Origin: Macrotis lagotis
Taxonomy: Eukaryota; Chordata; Mammalia; Peramelemorphia; Peramelidae
Assembly (NCBI RefSeq): GCF_037893015.1
Contig: NC_133666.1
Span: forward strand, 256,500,294 to 256,564,293
Direction of reading: 5' to 3'
Length of the DNA: 64,000 bases
Each line of letters starts with the position of its first letter. Positions within the stretch are counted from its first letter, which is position 1. The translations under genes and the position numbers were made by a program. Positions 1 through 12,412 of this stretch are shown piece by piece. The notes below the pieces were generated by a model. The model did no database searches, had not been told where the DNA came from, and was given only the letters and a program-made list of their open reading frames with translations.

Positions 1-199
1 TAACCATGGGTTGAATACATTAAGTCCTAGAACACTTAGGAAACTCTTAAATGAACTCTGTAATATCTCAAAAGAGTTTGACCTACCATGAATTGGAAGT
101 CTAATGACTACAAGGTGGGCTGCAGTGCCTTTAGAAAATTGCACCATGTTTTCATGGCTCCAGTCTTCTCCGTAAAGTACATGCCATCTTTATTATATT
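1..199. other. Left flank, unidentified
   Basis: Short A/T-rich stretch left of the L1 insertion. I see no exon, RNA gene or recognisable repeat in it. It would belong to an upstream intron of SREK1IP1 if that gene extends leftward out of the window. Confidence 0.4.
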
Positions 200-851
200 A
201 ATACTCTTCTTTTTTTTAATTTAAATTTATTTTTATTAAAGATATTATTTGAGTTTTACATTTTCCCCCAATCTTGCTTCCCCCCCCCCCACAGAGAGCA
301 CTCTGTCAGTCTTTACTTTGTTTCCTTGTTGTACCTTGATCCAAATTGGGTGTGATGAGAGAGAAATCATATCCTTAAAGAGAAGAGAAGTCTAAGAGGT
401 AACAACATCAGACAATAAGCTATCTGTTGTTGTTTTTTTCCTAAATTAAAGGGAATAGTCCTTGAACTGTGTTCAAACTCCACAGCTCCTTATCTGGATA
501 CAGATGGTACTCTCCTTTGCAGACAGCCCAAAATTGTTCCCAATTGTTGTCCTGATGGAATGAGCAAGTCCTTCAAGGTTGAACATCACTCCCATGCTGT
601 TAGGGTGTACTGTGTTTTTCTGGTTCTGCTCATCTCACTCAGCATCAGTTCATGCAAATCCCTCCAGGTTTCCCTGAAATCCCATCCCTCCTGGTTTCTA
701 ATAGAACAATATTGTTCCATGAAGTACATATACCACAGTTTGCTAAGCCATTCCCCAATTGAAGGACATTTACTGGATTTCCAATTCTTTGCCACCACAT
801 ACAGGGCTGCTATAAATATTTTTGTACAAGTAATGTGTTTACCATTTTTCC

Positions 852-3800
852 TCATCTCTTCAGGGTATAGACCCAGTATGGTATTGCTGGGTCAAAGGGT
901 ATGCACATTTTTGTTGCCCTTTGGGCATAGTTCCAAATAGCTCTCCAGAAGGGTTGGATGAGTTCACAGCTCCACCAACAGTGTAATAGTGTCCCAGATT
1001 TCCCACATCGCTTCCAACAATGATCATTATCCTTCCTGGTCATACTGGCCAATCTGAGAGGTGTGAGGTGGTACCTCAGAGAAGCTTTAATTTGCATTTC
1101 TCTAATAATTAATGATTTAGAGCATTTTTTCATATGGCTATAGATTACTTCCATCTCCTCATCTGTAAATTGCCTTTGCATATCCTTTGACCATTTGTCA
1201 ATTGGGGAGTGGCTTTTTGTTTTAAAAATATGACTCAGTTCTCTGTATATTTTAGAAATGAGTCCTTTGTCAGAATCATTAGTTGTAAAGATTGTTTCTC
1301 AATTTACTACATTTCTTTTGATCTTGGTTACATTGGTTTTATCTGTGCAAAAACTTTTTAATTTAATGTAATCGAAATCATCTAATTGGATTTTGGTGAT
1401 GTTCTCCAACTCTTCCTTAGTCATAAACTGTTCCCCTTTCCATAGATCTGACAGGTAGACTAGTCCTTGATCTTCTAATTTGCTTATAGTATTGTTTTTT
1501 TATGTCTATGTCCTGCAATCATTTGGATCTTACCTTGGTAAAGGGTGTGAGGTGTTGGTCTAATCTAAGTTTCTTCCATACTAACTTCCAATTTTCCCAG
1601 CAATTTTTATCAAAGAGGGAGTTTTTATCCCAATGGCCAGATTCTTTGGGTTTATCAAACAGCAGCTTACTGTAATCATCTCCTGCTTTTACACCTAGTC
1701 TATTCCACTGGTCCACCACTCTATTTCTTAGCTAATACCGAACAGTTTTGATGACTGATGCTTTATAATATAATTTTATATCGGGTAGGGCTAAGCCATC
1801 TTATTTTGCACTTTTTTTCATTAAGCTCCTGGCAATTCTTGATTTTTTATTTCTCCATATGAATTTACTTACAATTTTTTCTAACTCATTAAAGTAATTT
1901 TTTGGAATTTTGATTGGTAGGGCACTAAACAGATAGTTTAGTTTTGGTAGAATTGTCATTTTTATTATATTAGCTCTACCTATCCATGAGCAGTTGATAT
2001 TTGCCCAGTTATTTAAATCTAATTTAATTTGTGTGAGTAGTGTTTTATAATTGTTTTCAAAAAGATTGTGAGTCTGTCTTGGCAAATAGACTCCCAAATG
2101 TTTTATATTGTCTGAGGTTACTTTGAATGGGATTTCTCTTTCTAGCTCTTTCTGCTGTTTCTTGCTAGACATATATAGAAAAATTGAGGATTTATGAGGG
2201 TTTATTTTATAACCTGCAATATTGCTAATTGTTTCCAGTGGTTTTTAGTTGATTTCTTGGGATTCTCTAGGTAGACCATCATGTCATCTGCAAAGAGTGA
2301 GAGTTTTGTCTGTTCCTTCCCAATTCTAATTCCTTTAATTTCTTTTTCTTCTCTAATTGCTGCTGCTAATATTTCTAATACAATATTAAATAGTAGTGGT
2401 GATAATGGGAATCCTTGCTTCACCCCTGATCTTATTGGAAATGGCTCTAGCCTCTCCCCATTGAATATAATTCTTGTTGATGGTTTCAGATAGATACTGC
2501 TAATTATTTTAAGGAACAGTCCATTTATTCCTACACTCTCCAGTGTTTTTAATAGGAATGGATGATGTATTTTGTCAAAAGCTTTTTCAGCATCTATTGA
2601 TATGATCATATGATTCCTGATAGGTTTGTTGTTGATATAATTGAATATACTAACAGTTTTCCTAATATTGAACCAACCCTGCATTCCTGGAATAAATCTT
2701 ACCTGATCATAATGTATTATCCTAGTGATGACTTGTTGTAATCGTTTTGCTAAGATTTTATTTAGGATTTTTGCATCTATATTTATCAGGGAGATAGGTC
2801 TATAATTTTCTTTCTCTGTTTTAACTCTTCCTGGTTTAGGTAACAGTACCATATTGGTTTCATAGAAAGAGTTAGGAAGAGTTCCATCTTTCCCTATTTT
2901 TCCAAAGAGTTTATATAGGATTGGAACCAATTGTTCCTTAAATGTTTGGTAGAATTCATTTGTGAATCCATCAGGCCCTGGGGATTTTTTTTTAGGGAGT
3001 TCAGTAATGGCTTGCTGAATTTCTTTTTCTGAGATAGGGTTGTTTAGATATTTAATCTCTTTTTCATTTAACCTGGGCAACTTATATTTTTGTAAACATT
3101 CATCCATTTCACTTAGATTATCAAGTTTATTGGCATAGAGTTGGGCAAAATAATTTCAAATTATTACTTTAATTTCCTCCTCATTGGTGGTGAGTTCACC
3201 CTTTTCATTGATGATAGTAGCAATTTGGTTTTCTTCTTTTTTTTAATCAAATTGACCAGAGATTTATCAATTTTATTGGTTTTTTCATAATACTAACTTT
3301 TGGTTTTATTTCTAAATTCAATAGGTTTTTTTGCTTTCAATTTTATCAATTTCTCCTTTAATTTTTGAATTTCTAATTTGGTACTTAATTGGGGATTTTT
3401 GATTTGTTCTTTCTCTAATTTTTTTAGTTGCATGTTTAGTTCATTGATTTCTTCTTTCTCCAATTCATTCACATAAGCATTTAGAGCTATAATATATCCC
3501 CTGAGAGTTGCTTTGAATGAATCTCATAGGTTTTGGTATGTTGTTTCATTATTATCATTATCTAGGATAAAATGGTTAATTCTTTCTATAATTTGTTTTT
3601 TGGTCCACACATTTTTTAAAATGAGGTTATTCAGTTTCCAGTTTGTTCTAGGTCTGTATCTCCTTGGCCCTGTATTGCATATAACTTTTATTGCATTGTG
3701 ATCTGAGAAAGATGTATTCACTATTTCTGCCTTTCTGCAGTTGATCATTAGGTTTTTATGTCCTAGTACATGGTCAATTTTTGTATAAGTTCCATGTACT

Positions 3801-4390
3801 GCAGAGAAAAAAGTATATTCCTTCCTATCCCCATTCAGTTTCCTCCATAAGTCTACCATATCTAATTTTTCTAACAATTTATTTACCTCCCTAATTTCTT
3901 TCTTGTTTGTTTTATGATTTGATTTATCTACATCTGATAGCGGGAGGTTGAGGTCTCCCACTAGTAGAGTTTTGCTGTCTATGTCTTCCTGTAATTCTTT
4001 CAGTTTCTCCTCTAAGAATTTGGGTGCTGTCCCACTGGGTGCATATATAGTCAATATTGAAATGACTTTATTGTCTATGGTACCTTTTAGGAGGATAAAG
4101 TTTCCTTCCTTATCTCTTTTAAGGCTATCTATTTTTGCTGCTGCTTTGTCTGAGATAAGGATTGCTACTCCTGCTTTTTTTACTTCAGCTGAAGCAAAAT
4201 ATATTTTGCTCCAACCTTTTACCTTTACTCTATATGTAGCTCTGCTTCAAATGAGTTTCTTGTAAGCAGCATATTGTAGGATTCTGGTTTTTAATCCACT
4301 CTGCTATTTGCTTACGTGTTAAGGGAGAGTTCATCCCATTGACATTCAAGGTTATGATTATTAATTCTTTATTGCCCTCTGTGCTATCTT
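852..4390 (-). pseudogene. L1 ORF2 remnant (endonuclease-reverse transcriptase)
   Basis: Broken ORF2 in several frames. The endonuclease domain occupies about 4390-3524: an early part with an L-Q-E-T-H-L catalytic-type motif near 4240, and a later part with the V-G-D-L-N and S-D-H motifs (about 3960 and 3690). The reverse transcriptase domain at 3107-2202 shows the P-G-P-D-G motif, [14 protein letters not shown] and the catalytic F-A-D-D at about 2285-2296. The C-terminal part continues at 2172-1801 and 1719-1519. The terminal Cys/His knuckle (C-x5-L-L-H-x4-C) lies in 1181-852. Frame changes and stops fall between every block. The protein would have primed and reverse-transcribed its own RNA at nicked DNA. 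I chose the upstream limit by homology of the first endonuclease motif, not by an ATG. Confidence 0.9.
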
Positions 4391-5187
4391 CTCTCTGTTT
4401 GTATTTTCCCCCTTTCCCCCCTTTTATCCATATTCCCCAGTCTTTTGTTTCTGAAAACCACCCCCTTCAGTGTTTTTGCCCTCCTATATCACACCCTCCC
4501 CTTTCTTTCCTTTTTCCCTTTTTCCCTTCCCTTCCTTTTGTTATTTCCCCTTATTTCCCCCACTGCCCTTCCCTTTCTCCATCCCCCCTCCCCTTTTCCC
4601 CTTTTAATACTTGAAAGGTTAGATGTTTTATAAGTTAACTGAGTATGTGTAGGTTGACTTTAAACCAAATCTGATGAGAAGAAGATTCAGGTGTTTCTCC
4701 TCTGCTCCCTTCTTCCCCACTATTACCATAGGTTTTTTTAGTACCTCTTAATGTAATGAGATTTACCCCCATTCAATCCCCTCCCTCCTCCCGTCTCTTT
4801 CCTATCCCCCTTTTAGGGCGGTAGTGTTTTTTTTTAGATCCTTCTGTCTAAGTCATAGAAAATTCTGAGTGTCTGTCCCTTCTAATTCTGTACATTCTGT
4901 CAAATATAATCAAAATTCCTGAGAGTTATTAGAGTCTTTCTCCCAGGTGGGGTTAAAGCCAGTTACATCCCATTGGATAGTAGTCTCATGGATAGGTCAT
5001 GAATGTCCATCATTTCTGGTTAGGTGTATTCTCTTTTTTAGAGTTACTTTTCTCAAGGTTTATGAGAATCTTTTTTTTTTTTTTTTTTTTTTTACCCCCA
5101 TGCTGGGGTTTCGCCAATTTCAACTTACTGGATTGCATTTTTTTTTCTTTTACCGCCAGCGCCCCCACCTTTTTTTTTTTTACCTTT
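4391..5187 (-). other. L1 inter-ORF region, purine-rich on the element strand
   Basis: About 800 bp between the ORF1 stop and the first recognisable ORF2 codons. Read along the L1 it is strongly A/G-rich (C/T-rich on the + strand, especially 4395-4610), with long homopolymer runs near 5070-5095 and 5168-5181. No domain is visible. It is much longer than the short ORF1-ORF2 gap of human L1. Confidence 0.6.
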
Positions 5188-5930
5188 TCATGTGTCTCTT
5201 GAACCTCCTGTTTGATATCCAAATTTTCTGTTTAGCTCTGGTCTTTTCATCAGAAATTTTTGGAATTCTTCCATTTCGTTAAATGTCCATCTTTTTCCCT
5301 GGAAGAGAAGGCTCAGCTTTGCAGGAAAGTAGATTCTTGGCTGCATTCCAAGCTCCCGTGCTCTTCGAAATATCTCGTTCCAGGCCCTTCGATCCCTTAA
5401 AGTTGATGCAGCCAGGTCCTGCGTGATCCTTACTGTGGCTCCTTGATATTTAAATTGTTTCTTTCTGGCTCCTTGCAGCATTTTCTCTTTTATCTGATAG
5501 TTCTGCAGTTTGGCCACAACATTCCTTGGTGTTTTCATTTTAGGATCTTTTTCTGGTGGGGATCGATGTACTCTTTCAATAACTACTTTGCCCTCCCATT
5601 CCATGATATCAGGGCAGTTTTCCATCACTAGATCCTGTAATATTAAGTCCAGGCTTTTTTTCCCCTCAGTGTTTTCAGGAAGTCCTATAATTTTCAGGTT
5701 ACCCCTCCTCGTTCTATTCTTGAGGTCAGTGGTTTTGTTTATGAGGTATTTTACATTTGCTTCTATTTTTTCTATTTTTTGATTTTGTTTAACTGACTCT
5801 TGCTGTCTCATGGAGTCATTAGTTTCTGTAGACTCCATTATTTTTGGGAGGGAGGAGTTTTCTTCATTAACCTTTTGCAACTCCTTTTCCAATTGGTCAG
5901 TTCTACTTTTGAAAGAGCTTTCCATTTGAC

Positions 5931-6096
5931 CAATTGTGGTTTTGAGAATTAATTTCTTTTTGCATTTGACCAATTGAGGTTTTGAGAGAATTAATTTCTT
6001 TTTGCATTTGCTCGTTTGAGGATCTGAGAGAATTATTCTCATTTTGTAATTGTCCAATTGATGATCTGAGAGATTTATTCTCCTTTTGTGTTTGTC
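5931..6096 (-). repeat. 42-bp tandem repeats inside L1 ORF1
   Basis: Four head-to-tail units at 5931-5970 (40 bp), 5971-6012, 6013-6054 and 6055-6096 (42 bp each). Each encodes a two-heptad block of the type S-I-G-Q-x-Q-K-E-N-x-S-L-R-S. A partial unit continues beyond the SINE. The 40-bp unit lacks a GA dinucleotide present in its neighbour, which causes the ORF1 frameshift. Confidence 0.85.
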
Positions 6097-6108
6097 CAAT
6101 TGTACTTT

Positions 6109-6261
6109 TTTTTTTTAGATTTTTGCAAGTCAATGGGGTTAAGTGGCTTGCCCAAGGCCACACAGCTAGGTAATTATTAAGTGTCTGAGACCAGATTTGA
6201 ACCCAGGTACTCCTGACTCCAAGGCCAGTTCTTTATCCACTACACCACCTAGCCACCCCCC
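6109..6261 (-). mobile_element. tRNA-derived SINE (WSINE/WALLSI-like) in L1 ORF1
   Basis: Antisense copy: T-run (tail) on the left, tRNA-like head on the right, flanked by a perfect 13-bp duplication (6096-6108 and 6262-6274). It carries the B-box-like GGTTCAAATC on the - strand. Because it interrupts ORF1, it is younger than the L1 insertion. Confidence 0.93.
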
Positions 6262-6452
6262 CCAATTGTACTTTCTAAGGTATTAATTGTCTCCCCCAAA
6301 TTTTTAAGCTCCTTCCTTATTTCTTCAAGGAAGTCTTTCTGTGCTGGAGACCAGATTGTATTCTCCTCATAGGTTCCAGGTCTCTCTGGGTTGGGGTCTT
6401 TCCCTTCCAGGAATTTTTCTATGGATCCACCTTTCCGCTGACCCTTCTTCAT

Positions 6453-7208
6453 TATGCTAAGACCTTGAGTTGGGGGGGTGCTGTTTCACCTGGCCTTGGG
6501 ATCGCTAAAGGCTTTACTGAGTGCAGTTTCTCTGGCTGGCCAGTAGGAAGTGCTGGTTGCCCTCTCTGGAGTGTCTGTGACCTGGGTTGGGAGGCCTTCT
6601 CCCTTTGCTTGAAGGCAGGAGTTGGAACTATTGAATTCTTTTGCCTTCAATCAATGATGGGCTTTACCCTGGCCTGAGGTCATTCCTCAGCTGGGCTGGT
6701 TCTTCTGCTCACACACCTGGGCCTGAGGCAGAAGTAATTTGCCTTTGTTTGAGGAGAAGCCTCTGTGCAATGGAGATGTGCCCTCAGAGTTTCTCAGACC
6801 CTAGAAGCCTAGGGATGGTGTCTGCAGCTCTCCTGCACCAGAATACTTCACCTGGCCTGGTCCCTGAGCTCCAGGGGGACAGCACCAACACCAGCGCCTC
6901 TGCTTCCCCGTGGACCCAAGCCCCTTTCATCCAGCCCCACCACTGATCCAGCAGGTCGGCTCTCGGGCCCTCAGACTCTCAGTTCCAATTCAGCTGTTAA
7001 TCTGGCTGATGGGGCAGATCCTCCCTTGTAGCCCAGACTCACCAAGGCTGCTGCGGGAGACAAATCCTGAAGTAGCTGTTCTTCTGGCTTTTCTTTCTGG
7101 GTTTTCTGGATCAGATTTCTTTTAAGAGGTTTGTTTCATGTGATAGATGGGGAAGAGATCAGGAGATTTTAGAACTTTGCCTGTCTTTTCTCCGCCATCT
7201 TGGCCGTC
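6453..7208 (-). promoter_or_regulatory. L1 5' UTR / internal promoter region
   Basis: GC-richer ~750-bp leader from the L1 5' end (GGCCAAGATGGCGG near 7205-7190) down to the ORF1 start. By analogy with other L1s it holds the internal RNA polymerase II promoter. The GGCCAAGATGGC start resembles a YY1-type site; activity is inferred. Confidence 0.7.
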
Positions 7209-7219
7209 AATATTCTTCT

Positions 7220-8340
7220 AATAATGCAAAATGTATCAGCTAAAAGGTAATGGAGAGGTATGTGGTAATAACTGTACCAAAGAAGCAAAAAAAGGATAGC
7301 AGAAAAGAAGGGAGGGGTTTGTTGTAGAGTACCATGAAGGGATGTGATGTGGAGAGCACACTCCCTCATACCATGGCCAACTTCTTCCCCTCATCCAGAG
7401 AGGATTACTAAGAGCACGTGGATGGGAAAGTCAGTGGTGGGCTGAGCAGGTCACACAGCACAGCAGGAAGAGCCTGGGTACAAGAGTTAAAGGCCCAGGG
7501 TTTATGGCAAGTCTAACTGAGGAAGTGAGAAAACAAGAGGGAGGAAAGGCAGCAGTGTAGCCTGGAGAAGAATGAAGTAATGCCCAGACTGGAGATCTTG
7601 AGAATGACTAGCAACTAGAAAAGATCTTCAAGGGCAGAGACCAGTGCTGGAGAAGATAAAGGGCCATCTGGGCCTCCAAGGGAAGGAGCAATGAAGAAAT
7701 GGCTTGTCTGCATGTTTCCATTAAGTGTAGCTACCAGAAGGAGCCAGCCACAACATAGCTCCAGTCTGATAGGTGAGTAGGCATCGCCAGCAGGCGTGGA
7801 GCCACAGAGGATTGACAGCTCTCCTGCACTTATGTGACCCTGAGCAGTCACGTGATCTCCACAGGCTTCCATTTTTTTCCTCCATGAAGTGAAGTTGAAC
7901 TTTATGATCCAGTTAACCACCACTGAATGAAGTGCCCATATCAAGGAAATAGCACTTTCATTGGAGAAACTCAGTTCAGTGGGTGGATGTCTTCATGCTT
8001 TTATATGGACTAGGTGCTAAACTCTTTCTACATTTACATGGGGTTGGGTCAATGCGCGTGCGCGCACACACACACGAGCACAGGCAATTTTCCATTGTTT
8101 AGCACAGGTCCTGGCACAAAGTAGATGCTTGATAAATACTGACCAAGCTTGCAGACATGCTGAAAACCGAGTACATTTGACAAATTATCACAGAAAACAG
8201 AATCTGTGTCCCAAAAGAAATAATCCCTTAAGAAGAACTTTGCTTATCCCAAGATCTTCTAATCTGAATATATCCGCAGATATGTGCTGCAGCAAGCATA
8301 TTTCAGCAGTTCTACTACTGTCTTCCAATTTACTTTTCTT
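7220..8340. other. Unassigned intronic sequence with L2 3' end
   Basis: No exon recognised. A short CG/CA-alternating tract lies at 8054-8077. Positions 8083-8143 read as the 3' end of an L2 element ('gcacaggtcctggcacaaagtagatgcttgataaat' type text). The remainder, 7220-8050, is unassigned. Confidence 0.45.
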
Positions 8341-8350
8341 CCATTGGTCT

Positions 8351-8507
8351 TTTTTTTTTTTTTTTTTTTTTTGCAAGGAAAGGGGGTTAAGTGGCTTGCC
8401 CAAGGCCACACGGCTAGGTAATTATTAAGTGTCTGAGGTGGAATTTGAACTCAGGTACTCCTGACTCCTGGGCGGTGCTCTATCCACTGCACTACTTAAC
8501 TTCCCCA
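8351..8507 (-). mobile_element. tRNA-derived SINE (WSINE-like)
   Basis: Antisense copy with a 22-T run at the left (A tail), flanked by a 10-bp near-perfect duplication (8341-8350 and 8508-8517, one mismatch). Its body matches the other WSINE-like copies in this window. Confidence 0.9.
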
Positions 8508-8517
8508 CCATTGTTCT

Positions 8518-9439
8518 CTTGATCTCATCTAGTGAGGATATTTAGAGTAAGAGAGGATATGTACTTGATTGGTTTTGGCCAAATAATAGCCAGTCATTTT
8601 TGGTAGGTAGATGGATAGATGGATAGGTGGATCTTGTTAATATAGTAAAACACACAAAACTGCAGTTTGACAGAAAAAAACTTGATTAAACCTTATCCAT
8701 CCAACAATAGTTGATCAAGGGTAGGAAATCAGGGGAAATGTGATTTAGTGGCAAGAGCCCTGAAATAGGAATAAGAAAAAATAAATCTTATTTGAAAGAA
8801 CTCTGGTATCATTTATCTGATTAGATTTGAGTCCTGATTATGAAATTTAACATAGATTGTTATTGTTATAGCTTTAACCTCCTTAGTTTCTTCAATTATA
8901 AAATGAAAGCACTAATACTTGCTTTTTACTGTGATGGACAAATGAATAATGTATATGCAGATACTGTGCTGTTCTCTGTAGAGGGCCAGCCCCAGGGAGT
9001 GATATTCATATATCCTTGGTGATCTTCTTCATCAAAGGTATGTGTGGATTATTGCTCCTTGTATGGATCCGTTGGCTCACCAGTGAACCTTGACCTAGGA
9101 TAATCTGGGGCTCCAGGATGGTTGTAAAAGGTTTCTTTGATAGAAAAACATACATTTTCTAAGAACAAATATTGTAAATTTACCCAAGAACTTGTAAAAC
9201 TGGGCCTCCTTTAGCCCATCATTCCTGAGATAAGTTTTTGCTATAAAAAATCTGAGTTTCCAAAAATAAAGTTGGTAGATTTTCACTTCCCAACCTTTTG
9301 TGTTTGGATATGTTTGTCTACCCAACCTGACTCTCGGAAATTCATGTCCAGACCCACACCAGATCTATTGCAGGCGATATTTCTCCATGGAAAGTAGGGT
9401 GTATTTGAGGAAGACTAGTACATCTAGTGTGAGGGCTGC
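8518..9439. other. Unassigned intronic sequence
   Basis: No exon or named repeat recognised. A few GATA-type steps near 8604-8628 are the only local repetition. Confidence 0.4.
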
Positions 9440-9850
9440 CCATCTATCTTTGGTATCCCCGTGATCCTAACTCTCCCTTGTGACACAGTGACCAGAACCT
9501 GATTAACCATTTTGGCAGACAAGCTAAACTAGATGAGGGTGACCAAGGGGGTTGTAAACCCATCAATGAGCTGAGAAGGATGTCTACTCCAAGCATATGA
9601 AGACTTCCCCTACTGGAGGGGAACAATTTGTTCCAAGGGCCACAAAGGCAGCTGAAGCTGGACTGTGGAGCTCTTAGAGCTTGGTTAGACATCCAAGACA
9701 CAAAGGTCATCTATTGCATGAGCCATCATCATTTGCTTTGATTGTCTTTCCACTGAACTGTGATGACTCAACGTGGGGGTTGATAACTTCTTGCCTCACT
9801 GAAATTCAATTTATGCACAAATTAAACCATTTTGCCATAGAAATGCAAGA
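9440..9850 (+). repeat. Interspersed repeat, probably RTE-related LINE fragment
   Basis: I recognise this text ('gaagacttcccctactgg', 'ttggttagacatccaagaca', 'cactgaaattcaatttatg') from memory as a very common marsupial repeat. Its consensus ends in the same GAAGGACAAAC tail as the (ATC)n-tailed SINEs at 20607, 28152, 32081 and 55440. Here that tail is missing. The family name is my inference. Confidence 0.5.
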
Positions 9851-12412
9851 TGCTAAAACTTAGAGAATCCACTCCAGGTGTTCACATAACTTATTTGTGC
9901 CTGACCTCCAGTGGAATATTGTAAGCTCATATTGATAGATCAACCACAGTTGGACACACTGTAACTTGATTCTAGAATGGTAGTGTCATTTTGCCCCCTT
10001 CAAGAACAAAAGAAACAACCAACTCATTATATTCATAACAATGTACCTTAGACAATTCAATGAGTACAGCTTCCAGTGGAGCAGATGACAACTTTTCTGA
10101 GCCTTTTTATCTGCAGCTTGGCCTGCATCCTCTTGTAAAGTTACCATGGGGAAGTCTCCACAACCTGTTAGAGGTCTTCCTTTAAGGTTCTTATCATTAG
10201 GCAATGACAAGAAAGCTATTCATTGGTTATCACTAATTATTTGTACATCACCAGTCAGCCTCCTTTTCAGGATCTGCTTAGTGGACTCTTTGGGGGGGGG
10301 GGGTAGGAAGGAGAAGGTGGAAGAGTATAGTAATCACCCTTTGTTTATATTTTACTCATTCTCATTATGCTTCTTTCAACTGCCCTTTGGAAGATCTGCC
10401 ACTAAGTATTTTGAGACTGTGACAATCACAGCATTAAAGCATCACTGCAAGAAGATTGTCATTGAAGTGCCATTAAACCACTCTGTAGTTTAATAATCTC
10501 TACAGTATTTATAGTTTGATGAAATAAGCACCATTTCTTTGTTATTCTCTGCCAGGAACTATAGGATATCCCCTTTCAGTTTGGACTTGGGGCTGTACAT
10601 AGAGACAGATATTTTTTGTAAGCTCATGTGTTTTAGTTTCATACTAGAATGGATAATAATAATAATAAATAGAAATTCAAAATTATTTCATTAAATTTTT
10701 GAAGGGATTTTATAAGAATTAACATATTCGTGAGATACTTTTTTTAGCAGTGCCTATATGGCAATATCTTATTCTTGTTGAGGCAGGGTTTTTTTAATAG
10801 TCAATAAACTAGTTTATGGAACTTTGAATTATCTTTACCTTTTACTACTATAAAGAGGTGAATTGCTAAAGAACAGAATTGACCAAAACCAGTCTTGGAT
10901 CATCTATTGTGTCATTCCTTCTTCATCAAGCACACCTTTGATATATGTGTAGACTAAAGATTTTTCAGAGTTAAGAAAATTCTGTTAAATGTGTAGGTCA
11001 TTAGTTAATGATGTTTTATTAATCTTCATGTTTGAAGAGGATAAATATCTATGATTATTTTTCAGATCCTTTACTGTCCTTCCATTTTTCATTTATCATG
11101 AAAACTAATCCTTTAACTCAAAAGTCTTGTTTCCTCTAACATTGACCTCCTCTGTATATAGACTTGGTGTGGTCTAGATGCTTTGCCCATACTTCTTCCT
11201 ATAGTTTATCAAGGATTATGATATTAGCCTATGTGGGTAGCTCCATTATTATTGATGCAGGGAAAGGTCTAACTATGGTGTCAGATGTCTGTCCAGTTTT
11301 ATCCATAAAAGTTTGCCAGATAAACCAGTTTCACTGGGTCTCTTGCCAAAATTTTCAAAATCTTATTTTCTCCATCATTACTGTTTGCTGTTTAATGAAT
11401 AATGCTGTTTGCAACTTTCCACCATCCTCCTCTAAGATTTTTATAAATAAGTCTATATTCTGAACTGAATGTTGTCCTTGACTGCCTAGTATTTCTATTT
11501 TCTAAGGAGATGAGGTATGCTAGCCAAGGCAGTTTCTCAATTCTTGTTTTTGAGGTTTTGGGGGGGTTTTTTTGGTAATAGTTGATTTACTAAAACTTCC
11601 TTGGGAAATAGTGATTGTAAGTGATTATAAATGTTGATAATCTATGTCTTTATTTCCTATTTTTCAGCATGAGCCAATTGACAGACACTTGTTAAATTCC
11701 ATCTAGGTACCAGGCATTTGTGAAGTGCTTGAGATAAAAATACAAGAATATCAACCTATTGATCAATTGAAGATGTTTAAATTATCATATCACATCTCAT
11801 TTTTACTTTTCTAATCTGATTTTAATTTTGATCTTTCCTCTAACAAGTAATGGTCTAACTCTAAACAAATATGATTTGAAAACAATTCCTAAGACATAAT
11901 TCAGTTCATTTCCTGTGGATTTATTTTGTGCTTGCCATGTCTAGCACCTCCCACATTTCTTCTGAAAGTATTCCTTTTTCATAGATAGAAGACTTCTGGT
12001 TTTTTTTTAACTAAAATCTATGTCTTTGACTTCTTTTGTTTCTTAATCCTAAGTCATGTTTTCCAACATATTTTTCACAGTTCTCTTTTATGCTCAGCTT
12101 GTATTGAAGTCAACAAGTATTAAAATATACATTAAATCAGTTTAGAAAATTCATGGTAGTACTTGAAATCCCTATTTTCTTTAACATAAACTCATTTATT
12201 AGCTACATTGCCATTTATATTTCTTCCCTTCATAACTCTCCAGTTAAATTGATCTACTATTTGCTGTATACATCATTCCTTTACCCATCCCCATGCCTTT
12301 GCCATAGGTTGCTTCCCATGTCTGAAATGTACTGTTTGTTCATCTTCATCACTTTTTTAAATTTTTTTTGTCTTTTTTCTCATAGGTTTTTCCCTTTATT
12401 CTTCTTTCACTG
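9851..12412. other. Intronic sequence with faint L3 and L2 traces
   Basis: Mostly unassigned A/T-rich sequence. G-runs occur at 10291-10302 and near 11558. Positions 11675-11755 resemble the CR1/L3 motif around 'taccaggcatttgtgaagtgc'. Positions 12225-12350 resemble L2 text ('tgcctttgccataggttgcttcccatgtctgaaatg'). No coding exon of SREK1IP1 was found here. Confidence 0.4.

Larger units (their letters stand above)
5188..6452 (-). pseudogene. L1 ORF1 remnant (RNA-binding coiled-coil protein)
   Basis: ORF1 begins with an ATG at 6452-6450 (M-K-K-G-Q-R-K-G-G). The frame runs to the SINE insertion at 6261, then through a coiled coil with 14-residue repeats (6108-5931), an RRM-like domain (N-L-K-I-I-G-L-P-E near 5700) and the L1 C-terminal domain (R-I-T-Q-D, then F-Q-G-K-R-W-T-F-N) to a stop at 5190-5188. 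The product would be the trimeric nucleic-acid chaperone of the L1 particle. It is broken twice: a 153-bp SINE splits the N-terminal part, and a 2-bp loss in the leftmost tandem repeat shifts the frame. Identification rests on the R-R-x-N-L-K-I-I-G motif and the conserved C-terminal block. Confidence 0.9.
211..7208 (-). mobile_element. Full-length LINE-1 (marsupial L1), inactive
   Basis: A 7.0-kb L1 reading right to left. It is flanked by an 11-bp target-site duplication with one mismatch (200-210 and 7209-7219). The 5' end at 7208 starts with the mammalian-L1-like GGCCAAGATGGCGGA motif, followed by a ~750-bp 5' UTR, ORF1, a long inter-ORF region, ORF2 and a ~640-bp 3' UTR. The 3' end lies near 211 beside T-rich sequence on the + strand (the A-rich tail). 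Reading frames are interrupted by frameshifts and stops in both ORFs and by a SINE insertion in ORF1, so the copy cannot mobilise itself. Length is as expected for a complete mammalian L1. Confidence 0.93.

Noticed and set aside
4339..4633. Pro/Phe-rich open frames on the + strand
   Set aside because: Antisense to the purine-rich L1 inter-ORF region; compositional artefact.
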